From Pontederia crassipes (lineage: Eukaryota > Streptophyta > Magnoliopsida > Commelinales > Pontederiaceae): a stretch of 64,000 bases of DNA. This document shows, one piece after another, positions 41,241 to 55,699 of this stretch (position 1 is its first letter; every line of letters starts with the position of its first letter). Where the stretch lies: contig CM060183.1 of assembly GCA_030549335.1 (NCBI GenBank), positions 35,586,768 through 35,650,767 of the forward strand. Reading direction: 5' to 3'. The translations under genes were made by a program, and so were the position numbers. The notes under the pieces are model-generated. The model had not been told where the DNA came from. It saw only the letters and a list, made by a program, of their open reading frames with translations, and made no database searches.

Positions 41241-43303
41241 TCAACACTCCGAGGAACTTTCGCTCCCAGAATCTGTGAACAGCTCACGTGTAAATGGACA
41301 TTAAGAACATATCATATCCGAGGTTGTGAAATTTGCATAGCTGGCTAAATGAATTCGAATAGGAAAGCTATTTAATGTCTGATTCTCATGGTACGAGGAT
41401 ATTACCACTTGAAGATGAACCTGAATCACTGCTAGAACTGCTGGAACCACTTGAGTCACTGCCATCATCACCATTATGTTCTCCTGCAACTTGAGAGGAG
41501 GCCGCAATAGTCTTTGGACCAGAAGCCACTTGAACAATGTCTGCAAAGAGTTCTACTATTTAATGAACAAGACAAAGAAATCCCATTATAATCAGAACAT
41601 TTACCTGTAGTGCTTTCCTTTGGTACTTCAGCATCACCAGGATTAACATTCTGGTACATATGAAAAATCAACAGGAATAAGCTACTTGCAAAACTCTAGC
41701 TTTCTAATTAAAGAATGTAGTTACAAGCTCATACTCTTTCATGCGTTCTTTCTTCATTCCGGTGTTCAGCTTCTGTCCGAGCTTGCATAGCAAGCTCTGC
41801 CTTTCTCTTGTACTTGCTCAAACTCTTCTTATAATTGGTCACAAATCTGTCAAGCTCCCAAAGTGTCTCTGCGTCCATACTATCAATATCCACCTCAATC
41901 TCGTCATCATTTTGGTTCACATTGGAGTTTCTTTTCTTAATTATCTGCACAATGTTATCCAGCTTCTCTGGTGGCAGACTCTGCAACTGACGGCTCAACC
42001 TCTGCTTCTCATCGAAAGTCATATCCCTTTTGTTCAGCTCTTTTGCCTTGGGCTTCTTCAAGGCTGGGGACCTGCCAATGTGCTGTGTCGGATTTACTGG
42101 CTTGGGATTGGAATCCACAGCCATAGGAACTGGATGCACTGTGGAGTCCGACCTCTCTAGTATTTTACTGGTGTCAGAAGGTGATACTTTTTTTGGGGGA
42201 GGACGGGAGACTGACACGCACTCAGCCTCAATGGCTGGCCATCGATCATCAAAGAGCTTAGCCAGATGCTCTGCCATCTTGTAGACGTCCTGCTCTTTAG
42301 GATTGTAGGTCATGGCATTGCGAAAGGTGAGCCTAACATCGGCCGCAAACTCCTTTGGTGTCGCGTACCAGTTCTTAGAAAGTCTGGACTTGACGGTGCC
42401 GAGGTCCATTGGGTGCTTGATGATGGTGAAGTAATCGTAGAGGCCGAGGGCCTTGGTATCCACCGGCTTGTTGAACACCCACCCGAACTCGTGCTTCATG
42501 AGCTTCTGAAGCAAAGCGCTGCAACTCTTGAAGGCGTCGGCGTACAGCTTCTTGTCGAATGTCGGCGTGCTGTGATCCATTTTCCCGGAAGAATGTTTTT
42601 TGCTGCCGCCGGCCTTCGATTTCTTATGGCTTTGGGAGTCCGGCGCAGGAAATTTATCCTTTCCGAGCACGAACTCGGAGTTCTTGTAGTACTGGTTCGC
42701 TTTGGGTGTCCGCTTTTCCTTCTCCATGGACTCCCCGACGCTGTTCTCGGTTCCGACGGCAGGAGGCACCGAGACACTTAGCTGCCGCCGGACAGGCGCC
42801 GGAGTGGTGGACGCCGCCTCGGACACGACGGGAGCCCTCTTCGCCTCGGCGGCGGCAGACGCGTCATTGACGGAAAGCTGCGACGGAGCGCCTCCCTCCC
42901 TGCCGGAGGCGAACTGGAGTTCGTGGGCCTCGAGCCGCTTGACAACCTGCCGTACCCGCTCGAGCTCGGCGGCGAGCTTTCGGCGGAGTTCCCGAACCTC
43001 TTGAGCGGATCGTCCGGAGACACTGAGCGTGATCACGCGGCGGCGAGGGTTGCCCTCTGTCGGCGGAGGTCGATTCAGACTAGAGGCTTCGTCGTCGGAC
43101 GCTCCAGCGTGGTACGGGGCGGCCGGAGGCACGGCCATCTGAGGCGGCTGCTGCTGAAGGGAGGACGGGGGCACTTGAACGGCGGCGGCGGCGGCTGTGG
43201 CTTTCTTTCCAGATGGATTCTTTCCGAGGGATTTGCGGGTGTAGACCTTGCTCTCCGATCGACGAAGTACACCGCTGGATCCGGCGAGACCGCCGGAAGC
43301 CAT
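41241..43303 (-). CDS. GTE-type bromodomain/NET protein (BET family; 4 exons, 593 aa)
   Basis: Exon 1 (43303-41735) encodes 523 residues. Small exons 41650-41605, 41540-41406 and 41272-41241 add an acidic Ser-rich tail; all junctions are GT-AG and in phase. The N-terminus is basic and low-complexity. A coiled coil lies at ~101-130 (VRELRRKLAAELERVRQVVK). The bromodomain spans ~257-360 with HPMDLGTVKSRL and the acetyl-lysine-binding Asn334 in MTYN. The NET domain covers ~430-510 with MTFDEKQRLSRQLQSLPPEK, IVQIIKKR and EIEVDIDSMDAETLWELD. One bromodomain plus NET is the plant GTE layout; these nuclear proteins read acetylated histones and affect transcription. The tail ends DSGSESSSEC. Which GTE number it corresponds to cannot be decided by eye. 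I chose the ATG at 43303; the codon before it is GTG. Confidence 0.94.
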
Positions 43304-44861
43304 CACGACATCAAGATGGAGCAGAATGAGATCGACCAGAATCGATCCTGAGTGAATTGGCGACTGGAATCGAACAAAAAAATCAGAGATTCGTGAAAGG
43401 TTTCGGGCGGGGAGAAGACGGCGGAACGGAGCCCTAATCGCAGAGATCGATTGGTTCCTCCGATTTGGGTCGCCGGAATCTTATCGCCTTTGCCTCTGAC
43501 TCTTCCTCTTCGCTGCGTGGGGATTGATTGGATCTGAAGTCGAGGCGCGTGTTGGGTGGATTCTAAGGAACTGCTTGCAATTGGCCTGAGATTTTAGGGA
43601 TCGGTAGGTGTGGACGCGTGTGATGAGCGCTATCCGCTGGTGAGAAGGTGTTGTGTGTTGTGGGTTTGGTAGCGGTGGGCTTTTTTGGGGGGCCGGCTTT
43701 GGGATGGGACGGATGTGGTGACGGCGTCTGTTGTGGGACGCGATGGTGGAGAGAGAGAGGTCCATGGTTTTTGACTGCTGGTTGGGTGGAACAAGAGAAA
43801 GGAGGAGCGGGACCCATTTAACCTTCCATTATTTTTATGAACGAGTGATTTAAATTAATATATATAATAAACAAAAACAAATAATCGAGAGTCAAAATTA
43901 AGAGGAACTCGTGTAATAAACAATGGAATAGAAGATCTAATTAAGAGGATATTTGGCGACCGAATCGAAGTTTCGTTAAGTTTTTACCAGATATAAATTA
44001 AATGTGATAGGAAATAGTATATGCAATAAATTAATTTTGATGAATGATTGAATTAAAATATATATTAAAAATAAATTATTAATATTGTTTAAAAAATTAG
44101 AATACATAATATAAATTAAAACGAATTATGTCAATAATTTTGTCAAAAATATATTATTTAAATAGAGGGTGTAAATATCTGAATTTCACTCTTTTAAATA
44201 CTTTTTCAGACCTATTACCAATACCGATACTAAGCGACAGTCACAAATTTATAAAAATTAATTTTTTAAATCATTTATATTTAATGAAATACTTAAAATG
44301 AAATAATAAATAGTATTATGTTAATCTTTTATTATTTATATTTTGTATATAATAAAATAAATTAACCTATATAAGAAAAGTTATAAAATAAATGATAAAG
44401 AGAAAAAGTTTGAAAAAGGCAAATCGTCGTTTAAAAAAAGTAAAAAAAAAAGATGTGAGAGCCGGTTCACCAAAATGATGGAAGATAACTTGAAACTACG
44501 ATCACGTGACTTTCAAATATAATATCGCCGAAAGTCGTTTGCAGAATCAGATGGAACCCCACGTGATTTCGCTCGCCAAACGACCCCAAAAAATCTACTC
44601 AATTAAATTCTCGTTTTAATTTTGAGTGCTCTACCGAAACTTTCACATTTAAAAGCAGCACCAATTTACTTTATGTGACTCAATCTAACAGTGAAGAAAC
44701 ATTAATTTCTTGATAGTCAATGGTATAGTTAATTAGTTACTAATCAATAATAATTCTTTATAAAAAGGAATTTTCTGGTGAGAAAAGGTTTCATCTTCGT
44801 TCTTTAATTTCTCATGTATGACAACCTGAAGACAAGCGCCAGGTCATTCTTCATTTGATCG
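43304..44861. other. Upstream region of the GTE gene
   Basis: 43304-43810 is GC-richer and probably includes leader and promoter-proximal DNA. Open frames there (43481-43817 minus) are Pro/His-rich and unsupported. From 43850 on it is AT-rich with no gene. Confidence 0.5.
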
Positions 44862-44917
44862 GATTTGGATGTATTAACATTTGCACTTTGATTTATTATT
44901 TTCAACAGAAAACTTGT

Positions 44918-46441
<1,524 letters not shown>

Positions 46442-47527
46442 CTTTTTCTTGTTATTGAATGTATTTTTATTTTCTTTTTTCATATAATTGTCTTCTCTCA
46501 TAACAAACAGTTAGGTTTTTATTTGCAAGGTTGGATTAGACCGAATTGAATATTCAATTGTTAGGGATGCTTACATGTTAATTTGATGCGTTCATTTTCA
46601 TTCATATGTTCAATTAAATGTCTACATTAGAATTGACCATCTGATGATGTAATTCATGTAATTCAATTAAATGGAAGATACAAATATATTAATGAACCTT
46701 GGAAGTAAGTCCATGCATATTACTTTATTGATTTGGATGTATTAACTTTTGACACTTTGATTTATTCTTTTCAACATAAAACTTGTTCTAGCACCTCACG
46801 ATTTTAATGGATTAAAAGAGAATTTGAGAAGGAATAAGAATATAATTAGAAAATGAATGCAAAGATAAAGAAATGTTATTTCTACTTGGAAAAGAAATTT
46901 GAATTTGAGTAGGATTGAAAGTATTGTTAGAAAGGATAAAATAAAAGAAAGAAACATTAAATCATATTGGGAGTAGGAATCGTGATTAGATTGAGATTAA
47001 AATTTTAAATTTTATTTGAGATAAAAAAAATGTTTAAGTGTTGTTAATGATTATTATATTGATTGATCTTGATTATATAATAATAATTATTATTAGTGAT
47101 TAGTGATAATTGAGTTGTTGTTATAATTGACCATTATGATAATAATCTATCACAAAAGAATTATCATTGAATTGTTATCAATTATTGATAATTGATGTAA
47201 AATTGATTATGAATTTATTGATATATTGTTTAATTGATCATTATGGCCCAAATTGGTAAGAACAAAGATAGACATCATAAAAGATAAGATAAAAGTTAAA
47301 AACTATTAAGAAAATGTCCACTAATTGTCTTGGGACTGATGACATATTCGAGCTGATAGGTACTTGAATTGAATGGAACTGATAGTAGATAATTAACTAT
47401 GATTTATGGTTTCTCGTCCCCCATTATATTCAAACTTATCGAATTGATATGCATGAAAGTAGTATAGTGTTTTTAATAGTAGAGAGCGCTCAAATTGCGT
47501 TCGAAAGGATTGATTGTAATTCCAAAG

Positions 47528-48558
47528 AGGATTTAATGGGTGTGCTACCTATTAAAGTAGGTAGAAAGCTGCTTCCTATATTTGGAGTTGTTGGATCTCA
47601 TATCAACGATGATTAAAAAATTTGGTTCACTGTACAGGCACAATTCAGTTCACAAGTGTCCGGTTAATCTTCTCCCTCCATCGAATACCCTAACCCTCTT
47701 CACTTTCCCCCTTTGTCGATCGTCAACCGATCAAGTCCTTCGCATCGGTGCCACTCGAGCTTGCCTCGCCAATGCCGCCTTCATTGAAACGCCTCACGTC
47801 GCCACCACTCGAGCTCGTCGCCATGCCGCTGAAGTTCATCTTCTCCCTTTGCGTGTTGAACGCCTTAACCCTCTTCATTTTCCCCCTTTTTCGATCGTCT
47901 GCCACCCAAGCTAGCCTCACCACCGCTGCTGCCTTGCCTCACCAACGCCATCGCCGCTGAAGCGCCTCACGTCGCTCCCTTAGCCTCTTCACTTTCCCCC
48001 TTTTCGGTCATCCGCTGATCAAGCCTTTCGGGTCGGCGCCTCCCGAGCTCACCTCACAATCGCTATCGCTATTGCCTCGCCTTGCCAAAGCCATTGTTAG
48101 AAGCGCTTCACGTTGTGCCCTAACCCTCTTCACTTTGGCTTTGTCAGCCATCCGCTAATCGAGTTCTTCGCACTAGCACTGTCCAAGCTTGCTTCGCCTT
48201 GCCAACATCGTCGTCGCTGAAGCAACTCATGTCGCGCCCTAACCCTCTTTGCTTTGGGTTTGCCGACCATCTGCCGATCAAGTCCTTCGCGTCGGCGTCG
48301 CCCTAGCTTACCTTGACTTGCTAACACCAATACCGCTAAAGCACCTCACGTCACCGTCGCTCGAGCTTGTCACCTCGCCTCAAGATCGTTCGGCAGTGAC
48401 CTCGCAAGGGCGTTCTACCGATACTTTGGCCGAACACTCCCGTGAACCAGTGCTCATGAAACGTAAACAAGCTAATGAAAATGTTGAACCGAAGGAATAT
48501 GTCATAGGCCGTTGATTCGTGATCCGACGATCCAAATATAAGGAGCAACCTACTATCC
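47528..48558. repeat. Insert with five degenerate ~120-140-bp minisatellite units
   Basis: The insert is delimited by comparison with copy A; ATTCCAAAG before it and TTCCAAAA after it suggest a ~8-9-bp target duplication. Inside, CCTAACCCTCTTCACTTT or close variants recur near 47690, 47865, 47980, 48120 and 48240. Each is followed by variants of CCGATCAAGTCCTTCGC, CCTCGCCTTGCC and GCTGAAGCGCCTCACGTCGC. It is C-rich on the plus strand. Open frames (47582-47914 and others) come from the repeat. A Mutator-like element would fit the duplication length, but I cannot confirm its termini. Confidence 0.6.
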
Positions 48559-49021
48559 TTCCAAAAATTGAATCGATAAATGAATTGAATTGTTAATCGA
48601 ATTACATCCTAATGACTGATGGATAATTGATATTGTCTTTGTTAGCTGATGGGTAAATTGAAAAATTATTAATAGAATTGAATTGGAAGTTGTTAAATTG
48701 TGGTCTTAGCTAACTTATGATTAATTGATAATTTATTCAAGATAATTAAAAATTATATAGTAATCGATGATATAGATAATCATAATGATTGATCATTATT
48801 ATTTACTATTAATTGATAGTTGTCATGATCAATCATATATTGTTTATAAATAATTGTTATTGATAGTATTCATATTTTATAAATATTCATATATGGTTCA
48901 TATAATTATTGTTATGGGTGATTTGAGTTATATCATTAGATTTTTTTTCATGTACTTGGATTCGTGCAGGACAAGACGATGACAATGGTGAGACAATTGG
49001 TGGCTTTATAATAGGTGACAT

Positions 49022-50313
49022 TGATGCGTGTAGAATTGATAGCAAACGCTAGCAAGTGCACTAGTCGCTCAAGTAATAAAGTGGATGAGTATAAAGTTAT
49101 CGTTCCCATGAGGACGATTAATAACTTAGATTTTATTTTGACCTTGTTAATTGATAAATTCAGAAAATATATGATTTCAGATGTGTATAAAAAGAAAATA
49201 ATAAAAAAAAGAAATGATTACCTGGAGAAATAATGATTTGATGATTAAGACACCTAATTATCACCACTAGAATGTAATGAATTTTCTTAACTTAGAATTA
49301 GTTGAATCAATAATAAAGTGAATTCCCAAAATTAGTTAACCAATGTTTCAGGCTTTAACTACTATCTTATGAATAATTAAAATAAATCAATCCTTTCGAT
49401 TTTTAATTTACTTAATTAAATCATAATATGCATTCAATCGGAATTAATATTAAGGGCTTTCTCAAATCACCTTAATAACTACACAAATTAGGTCTCTTTC
49501 GATTTCCCTAATTGTGGCATGCAATAATTAAAATCAATCCCTAGAAACTATTATGAAAATAATCACTTCTTCTCATATAGCAATCAAATCACAAATCATG
49601 GAATCAAAGAAAAGCATTAAACATGAAATTGCAATGCTATTAAAGATTCAAACCAAACTAATATTGAGAAAGATTTCAAAACATAAATAGGGTTCAACTA
49701 GAATGACCCTAATAAAGAAATAAATCTAAGAATAACAACATCAAATCTAATGAAAAAGATTGAAAAAAGAAAACGAAGAACTCTGGCAGCCACTTTGCAC
49801 GTGCTCTCGCGAGTTTCCGACAGAGCTTCGCTATTGTTTTCGATCTTCTCATCTTTCTAGACTTCAAATGTATGCTCCAGAGATGCTTTTCCAAGTCTTC
49901 TTCTGCCTCCTTTTATAGGTTTTTTTTGTTCTCCAAGGAAATAAACCGAAAATATATTCAAAAAGTAGATAAAAATGGCTTTAAAACGGCCTAAAAGACC
50001 GTCGTCACGGCCGTGAAAGGCTCCGGCACGGCCGTGATAGAATGCTGAAAAGACTGAAAAATACTTAGCCAATTTTCTAAGTGCTGAATCTTTCTGTCAC
50101 GGCCATGACAGTCTTATGAGTTGTTTTAGGCCTTTTCTTGCATTCGTTTCGACATTCTCTCATATTTTGCCACGAATAATTTCAAGATTTAGGTAAAAAT
50201 CAATTCTAAACGAAATTATATGAAAACAAATCAAAACTCCTCTTTTCTAAAATAAAAACATTCTAAAGTGTTATTCAAATGATCCAAACTAATGCATGAT
50301 TTTTCGTGCATCA
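49022..50313. mobile_element. Solo LTR (family undetermined)
   Basis: A 1292-bp block starts TGATGCGTG and ends CGTGCATCA, with the perfect 5-bp target duplication GACAT at 49017-49021 and 50314-50318. It has no coding domains. Near 50000-50110 it carries repeated CACGGCCGTGA-type palindromes. It interrupts copy B, whose sequence continues on either side. Confidence 0.75.
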
Positions 50314-50360
50314 GACATGCACATGAATATAGGATATCTTATTGTATAGATGACCTATAA

Positions 50361-50652
50361 TGTTGATATGCCTTGAATTATGTACCATGTACCCAAAATT
50401 ATGAAAGAAAAAAAATGAAAAATGAGGAAAAATGAGAATCTGTGACGGAAGCGGAAGGCTATGATTTTATATGATGTACATTCTCTTTTGGCTCATAGAA
50501 TAAATTTCTGACGGCGGCCTCCTTTGCCCGTGGATGTTTCTCTCTTGTTCACATTGATCAAGAGAGTTTTACCACGTTAAATCTCTGTGTTCATCTTCTC
50601 TTTTTTTCGTTATTTTGATTATTCATCGATTCTCGGTGTTCTATTCGCAACA
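50361..50652 (+). repeat. 5' LTR of the Copia element
   Basis: This 292-bp LTR is shorter than its partner; the G-rich block seen in the 3' LTR is not represented here. Confidence 0.9.
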
Positions 50653-53600
50653 AACTGGTATCAGAGCCGAGTTTCTTTCCGCGAAGATGACTACAATGAA
50701 GTTCGACGGGAACACAAATTTTAATTTGTGGCATATTCGGATGCATTGCATCTGGTTCAGAATGGGTTGAAGAAGGCGCTGTCGGGTCAAAAGCCTGACG
50801 CCATGGAGGCGTCCGCCTGGGAGGATCTCGATGAGAAGGCCATGTCTGCGATTCAGTTGTGCCTGACGAACGATGTTCTTCAGGAAGTTCTCGCAGAGAA
50901 GACGACGGCCGGTCTTTGGATGAAGTTGGAAACTCTGTATCTGACGAAAACCCTGATGAATTGACTTGTGTTGAAGCAGCGGCTGTACACCTTTCGTATG
51001 ATCGAAGGTACGTCGATCAAATCACATATCAGTGAGTTCATTGCCCTAATCAATGATTTGAAGAACGTAGATGCAAAGGTTGATGATGAAGATCATGTCC
51101 TATTACTTCTTTGTTCTCTGCCATCTTCATGTAAAATCTTTAAGGAGACGATGATCTACGGTAGGGACAAACTCACGTTTGAAGATGTTAAGGGCAGACT
51201 GCTGAGCAAAGAAAATTTGGATAATGAATTGGGATCAAGCAGCAAATCTGATGATCAAGCCTCAGGTCTGATCGCAAGAGGCAGACATCAGATGAAAAAT
51301 CAAAATCAAGATAGATCTAGATCCAAGTCGAGGAACAGAGATAAAGTCTGCAATTATTGCAAGAAGAAGGGTCATATCAAAGCAGAGTGTTATAAATTAC
51401 AGAATAAGAATAAAAAGGATTAACGATGGCAACGAGAAGAGAAATCAGAAGGCTGAAGTTGCAGATGCCGGTGTAGCAGAAAGTGAGAATGAAAATATTC
51501 TGTTGGTAACGGCATCAAACAAATCCAGATCATCAAGTGAATGGATTCTTGATTCTGGATGCTCATACCATATGTGTCCCAATCGAGATTGGTACAAATC
51601 TGTTGAAGGTGGAGTCGTTCTTATGGGCAACAATGCTGTCTGTAAGACTGTTGGTGTTGGGTCCATCTAGATTAAGATGCATGATGGGATTCTTAGGACA
51701 TTATCAGAAGTCAGACATGTTTCTGATCTAAAGAAGAATCTTATCTCTCTCGGTTTCTTAAACTCAAATGGTTGCAAAGTTGTTATTGAGTCTAATGGAA
51801 TGAAAATTTTTCATGGTGCTCTTGTGTTGATGAAAGGCCTCAAAATCGATAGTTTGTATGTTCTCCAAAGTTCGATGGTGATAGGTTCAGCAGCAGTCTC
51901 ATCTACCTCAGAGGAAGATTGCACAAAGGTATGGCACATCCGTTTGGGCCATATGAATGAGAAGGGCATGCAAGTTCTCAGTAACAGAGGTCTTCTTCCT
52001 AGTGCAAAAGTTAGAAAGTTAGAGCTGTGTGAGCATTGTATCTTCGGAAAGCAGAAGAGAGTTAGTTTCTGCTCAGCCATTCATAAGACGAAGGGAATTC
52101 TTGATTACATCCATTCAAATTTATGGGGTCCTTCTCAGGTTCTTTCGAAAGGAGGAAATATGTATTTGCTGACATTTATTGATGATTTCTCTAAAAAAGT
52201 TTGGGTCTATTTTCTAAAGCATAAAGATGATGTATTCGAAACATTCAAGTCATGGAAGACTTTGTTAGAGAAATAGTCTGAAAAAGTTGTGACGAGGCTG
52301 AGGACTGATAATGAACTAGAATTCTGTAATTCTAAGTTCAATAAATTCTGTGACAAAGAAAATATTGCAAGGCATCACACAGTTGTGAGAACTCCACAGC
52401 AGAATGGAGTCGCAGAAAGAATGAACAGAACTCTACTAGAAAGAGCACGATGTATGCTGTTAAATGCAGGACTTGGCAAGGAGTTTTGAACAAAGGCTAT
52501 TAACCTGGCATGTCACTTAGTGAATCGGTCTCATCATCGATCCTTAGTCTTAAAAATCCCTGAAGAAGTGTGGTCAGATAATTCTCCTAATTACTCACAT
52601 TTAAGAGTTTTCGGTTGTCCTGCATATGCACATGTTAATGATGGAAAGCTTGAACTTAGAGTTAGGAAGTGCATATTTCTTGGTTATAAATCTGATGTTA
52701 AAGGTTATAGATTATGGTGTCCTGAAATCAAGAAATTTATTATCAGTAGAGATGTTACTTTTGATGAATTTGTGATGCTTCACTCGAGAAAAGATTTGTC
52801 TATTATTGGTGATACAAAAAAGTAGAAAACTTTGGAGATGGTTAGTCAAGTTCTTCTGATGAAAAGAATGATACTCCTGAAGTTCATACATCACCTCAAG
52901 TTCAACAGCAATACATGTTAGCTCGTGATAGATCAAGGAGAGAAATAAAAGCACCTCAAAAACTCAAATTTGAAGAACTAGTCGTTTATGCATTAAGTGT
53001 TGCTGAAGATATTGAGTTACCTGATCCTTCCTCCTATTTTGAAGCTATTCGAAGTTCTGATTGTAATAAGTGGTTAATAGCAATGCAGGAGGAAATGGAA
53101 TCTCTACAGAAGAATAGCACTTGAGATCTTGTAAAACAACTCGTGAATAAGAAGATTGTTGGCTGCAAATGGGTGTTCAAGAAGAAAGAATGAATCAATA
53201 ATGAAGAGACAAAGTACAAAGCGAGATTGGTGACAAAAGGGTACAGTCAAGTGGAGGGTGTTGATTTTCATGATGTGTTCTCTCTAGTTGTAAAACATAC
53301 TTCTATTCGTACTTTGCTTGCTATTGTTGTTTTGCAGAATCTTGAACTTGAGCAATTAGATGTTAAAACTGCATTCTTACATGGTGATTTAGAAGAAGAT
53401 ATATATATATATGGAGCAGCCAGAGGGTTTTCATGTTGAAGGTAGAGAAGATCAATTTTGCCATATGAAGAAGTCCTTGTATGGACTTAAACAATCTCCT
53501 CAGCAGTGGTATAAAATGTTTGATTCATTCATGTTGAGTATTGGTTATGCTAGAAGCAAATATGATAGTTGTGTTTATTTGAATCAACTTGCCGATTGTT

Positions 53601-54658
53601 CATTCATTTATTTGTTGCTCTATGTTGATGATATATTAATTGCAGCGAAAGATATATCTGAAATTAATATTTTAAAAAATAAGTTAAGTTCTGAATTTGA
53701 GATGAAGGATCTTGGAGCAGCAAAGAAGATTTTGGGAATGAAAATTTCTAGAGATAGAAGTTCAGGAAGATTATTTCTGTCTCAGCAGAAATATATTGAA
53801 AAAGTCTTGGAGCGTTTTGAAATGCAGAATGCTAAGACTGTCAGTACACCGATTGCAGCACACTTTAAACTCTCAGCTTCATGTTCACCTCAATCTGATG
53901 AAGACAAAAGGTATATGTCAAAAGTTCCTTAATGTAGTGCAGTTGGTAGCATTATGTATGCAATAGTTTGCACTCGTCCAGATATATCTCATGCTGTCAG
54001 TGTTGTTAGTAGATATATGTCTAATTCAGGAAAGAAGTACTGTGAAGCTGTTAAGTGGATACTGAGATATTTAAGAGGTACTTATGATGTATGCTTGGAA
54101 TTTGGTAGAAATTCAGCTGTACTGGTTAGCTATGTTGATTCAAATTTTGCAGGAGATCTTGATAGAAGAAGATCCCTAACTGGTTGTGTCTTTACTATTA
54201 CTGATTGTGCTGTGAGTTGAAAAGCTATTTTGCAGGATACAGTAGCATTATCTACTACTGAAACTGAATACATGGCCATCACTGAAGCTGTGAAAGAAGC
54301 TATCTGGTTGAGAGGATTAGTTGGAGAGCTCACTATGAAAGAGGAAGCTACTGTCATATATTGTGATAGTCAAAGTACAATACATCTTACAAAAGATCAA
54401 ATGCATCATGAAAGAACAAAGCATATAGATGTGAGATATCATTTTGTTCGAGATATTGTGGAAAAGCAAGATATTCAAGTTCAGAAGATTAGCACACATG
54501 ACAATCCAGCAGATATGATGACAAAGAGCTTACATGTTGCCAAGTTTGACTATTGTTCAGACTTGGCGGGCGTGACGCAAAGATCAAGCTAGGCCATCGT
54601 GAGCCATCAGGCATTTTATTTTTGAGAGTTTTGTGAAATTAAAGTCAAGGTGGAGATT

Positions 54659-55026
54659 TGTTGATGTGTCTTGAATTATGTACCATGTACCCAAAATTAT
54701 GAAAGAAAAAAATGAAAAATGAGAATATGTGGCGGAAGCGGAGGGCTAGGCCCAAGCCCGTAGCCCGCCACTGATTCTCGTGAGGGGTGCGGGGGGCGAA
54801 GCCCCCGCGGTATGGACCTTTATATATGAGGGTTAGGGTTTTATATGATGTATATTCTCTTTTGGCTCATAGAATAAATTTCTGGCGGCGGCCTCCTTTA
54901 CCCGTGAATGTTTCTCTCTTGTTCACATTGATCAAGAGAGTTTTACCACGTTAAATCTCTGTGTTCATCTTCTCTTTCTTTCGTTGTTTTGATTATTCGT
55001 CGATTCTCGGTGTTCTATTCGCAACA
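54659..55026 (+). repeat. 3' LTR of the Copia element
   Basis: This 368-bp LTR includes a GC-rich block (GGGGCGAAGCCCCCGCGG) and a TTTATATATGAGG box upstream of the shared 3' half. Confidence 0.9.
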
Positions 55027-55699
55027 TATAATCCATAAGGTATTGAATATTATATAAATATCTTTCACATATTATAAATTTTTTTGTAAATGAGTCTTCT
55101 GTTGATATGAAGTCAGTATCTTGACTGGTCAGAGTAAAATGAAAAGTTAAGTTAGATAATTGAGTTATGTCGCTGAGGCAACCTTCTGAACGGACGTATT
55201 TTGGATATTTGTTATTGAATGTATTTTTATTTTCCTTTTCATACAATTGTCTTCTCTCATAACAAGCAGCTAAGTTTTTATTTACAACATCGGATTACAC
55301 TGAGGATTTGATTGTTAGGGATGCTTACATGTTAATTTGATGTGTTCATTTTCATTCATATGCTCAATTAAATGTCAAGAATCGACCATTAGATTATGTA
55401 ATTCAATATGATTTGCTACAATGGATGATAAAAATATATTAATGTATCTTGAAAGTAAGTCCATGCATATTACTTTATTAAGTTATGATTATAATGTGGC
55501 TTAAATAATTGTAATAACTATAAAGTAAGCATTTATTATTTGAATAAAATTCTATTAATTTGAATGTATAATTTAGTGAACAGGGCCAAGGGCAAGCAAG
55601 CTATTATAGAACCTCTCTCTTGTCCCTCAGCTCACTTCGATGGCAATATCTCATCAACCACATTTCTCAGCAATACAAAATGGGAGTTTCACTCGTTAT

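Larger units (their letters stand above)
50361..55026 (+). mobile_element. Ty1/Copia retrotransposon
   Basis: The LTRs at 50361-50652 (292 bp) and 54659-55026 (368 bp) begin TGTTGAT and end TTCGCAACA, and the 5-bp target duplication is TATAA (50356-50360, 55027-55031). The primer-binding site TGGTATCAGAGC starts at 50656, and a purine-rich tract AAGGTGGAGATT precedes the 3' LTR. In order it has gag with a zinc knuckle ([14 protein letters not shown]), protease ([12 protein letters not shown]), integrase (IRLGHMNEKGMQ, RTPQQNGVAERMNRTLLE), reverse transcriptase (LDVKTAFLHGDLEE, LLYVDDILIA) and RNase H ([13 protein letters not shown]). The coding body is broken in roughly ten places. The solo LTR at 478-928 is a relative. 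Confidence 0.93.
46730..55479. repeat. Tandem segmental duplication, copy B, split by three insertions
   Basis: The order matches copy A, but the copy is cut by an insert at 47528-48558, a solo LTR at 49022-50313 and a Copia element at 50361-55026. Removing those three lengths leaves about 1.8 kb, close to copy A. The end CATGCATATTACTTTATT at 55462-55479 matches the end of copy A. Confidence 0.8.

Noticed and set aside
42266-42781. 171-codon plus-strand frame over the GTE gene
   Set aside because: It is antisense to the bromodomain exon, with no family match.
47582-47914. 110-codon frame in the minisatellite insert
   Set aside because: It follows the repeat units and loses frame between them; no conserved protein is visible.
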